A stretch of 63,427 nucleotides of DNA from Bradyrhizobium sp. (lineage in GTDB: Bacteria; Pseudomonadota; Alphaproteobacteria; Rhizobiales; Xanthobacteraceae): positions 1 to 63,427 of the forward strand of contig NZ_DAIDJE010000011.1 in assembly GCF_027451485.1 (NCBI RefSeq). The letters run 5' to 3'. The notes under the pieces were generated by a model. The model was not told where the DNA came from. It was given only the letters and a program-made list of their open reading frames with translations, and ran no database searches. Shown piece after piece: positions 63,403 to 63,427 of the stretch. The stretch's first letter is position 1. The number at the start of each line of letters is the position of its first letter. The position numbers and the translations under genes were made by a program.

Positions 63403-63427
63403 GGTTTCTTCCCCTGCCGGTGTATGA

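Overview
The window looks like chromosome of a high-GC alphaproteobacterium of the Bradyrhizobium/Rhodopseudomonas kind. The reasons are a copper nitrite reductase with NirV, an NnrR-like regulator and NnrS; a complete aerobic (CobG/CobN type) cobalamin cluster behind a B12 riboswitch; an orphan second NuoB; small proteins of kinds common in Bradyrhizobium; and palindromic intergenic repeats. The genus is an inference from gene content, not from a marker gene.

Layout. (1) 1-1349: the end of an integrative element. It holds a tyrosine recombinase that runs off the left edge and a 50-base 3' fragment of tRNA-Arg(CCG) acting as the attachment-site copy; resident chromosome starts to its right. 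(2) 1.5-10.1 kb: a HigBA toxin-antitoxin pair with a palindromic operator, a TonB-dependent receptor, and an RND efflux adaptor/pump pair. (3) 10.1-15.3 kb, minus strand: a tightly packed six-gene operon for a ba3-type haem-copper oxidase (subunits I, II and a small membrane subunit) with three multihaem cytochromes c carrying seven CXXCH sites. (4) 15.6-23.0 kb: a nitrite/NO module (nirV, nirK, a Crp/Fnr regulator, nnrS, a second polytopic membrane protein, a tandem DUF2249 protein and an OmpR-type regulator), with three TTTG-N8-CAAA type boxes placed to serve nirK and nnrS. (5) 23.0-28.0 kb: a loosely packed stretch with palindromic repeats, queC, small hypothetical proteins, a PRC-barrel protein, an orphan nuoB, a secreted protein and a very basic DUF6496 protein. 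(6) 28.2-49.2 kb: the cobalamin cluster. A riboswitch near 42.7-42.9 kb leads leftwards into DUF1636-cobW-cobN-cobG-cobH-cobI-cobJ and, past the inverted cobK, cobL-cobM-cobB-cobF-cobT. To the right lie cobO, cobQ, cobC, cobD, cobP, cobV and bluB. (7) 49.2-60.3 kb: single genes, including a fluoroacetate-dehalogenase-like hydrolase, a secreted HExxH protein, a Bug-type binding protein, a VOC protein, OpgC, an alpha/beta hydrolase, a long-chain acyl-CoA ligase, an MFS transporter and an HD-GYP regulator. (8) 60.6-63.4 kb: a two-subunit molybdenum hydroxylase (IorAB type) ending in a strong terminator.

How the parts work together. Regions 3 and 4 suggest respiration at low oxygen: electrons to an oxidase through cytochromes c, nitrite reduction to NO by NirK, and NO sensing and handling by the Crp/Fnr protein and NnrS. 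No NO reductase, nitrous oxide reductase or nitrate reductase is in the window. Region 6 covers nearly the whole route from precorrin-2 to adenosylcobalamin, including lower-ligand synthesis (BluB) and activation (CobT). CobA, CobE, CobS and the chelatase CobT, the cobalt reductase and a cobalt importer are not seen and must lie elsewhere if present.
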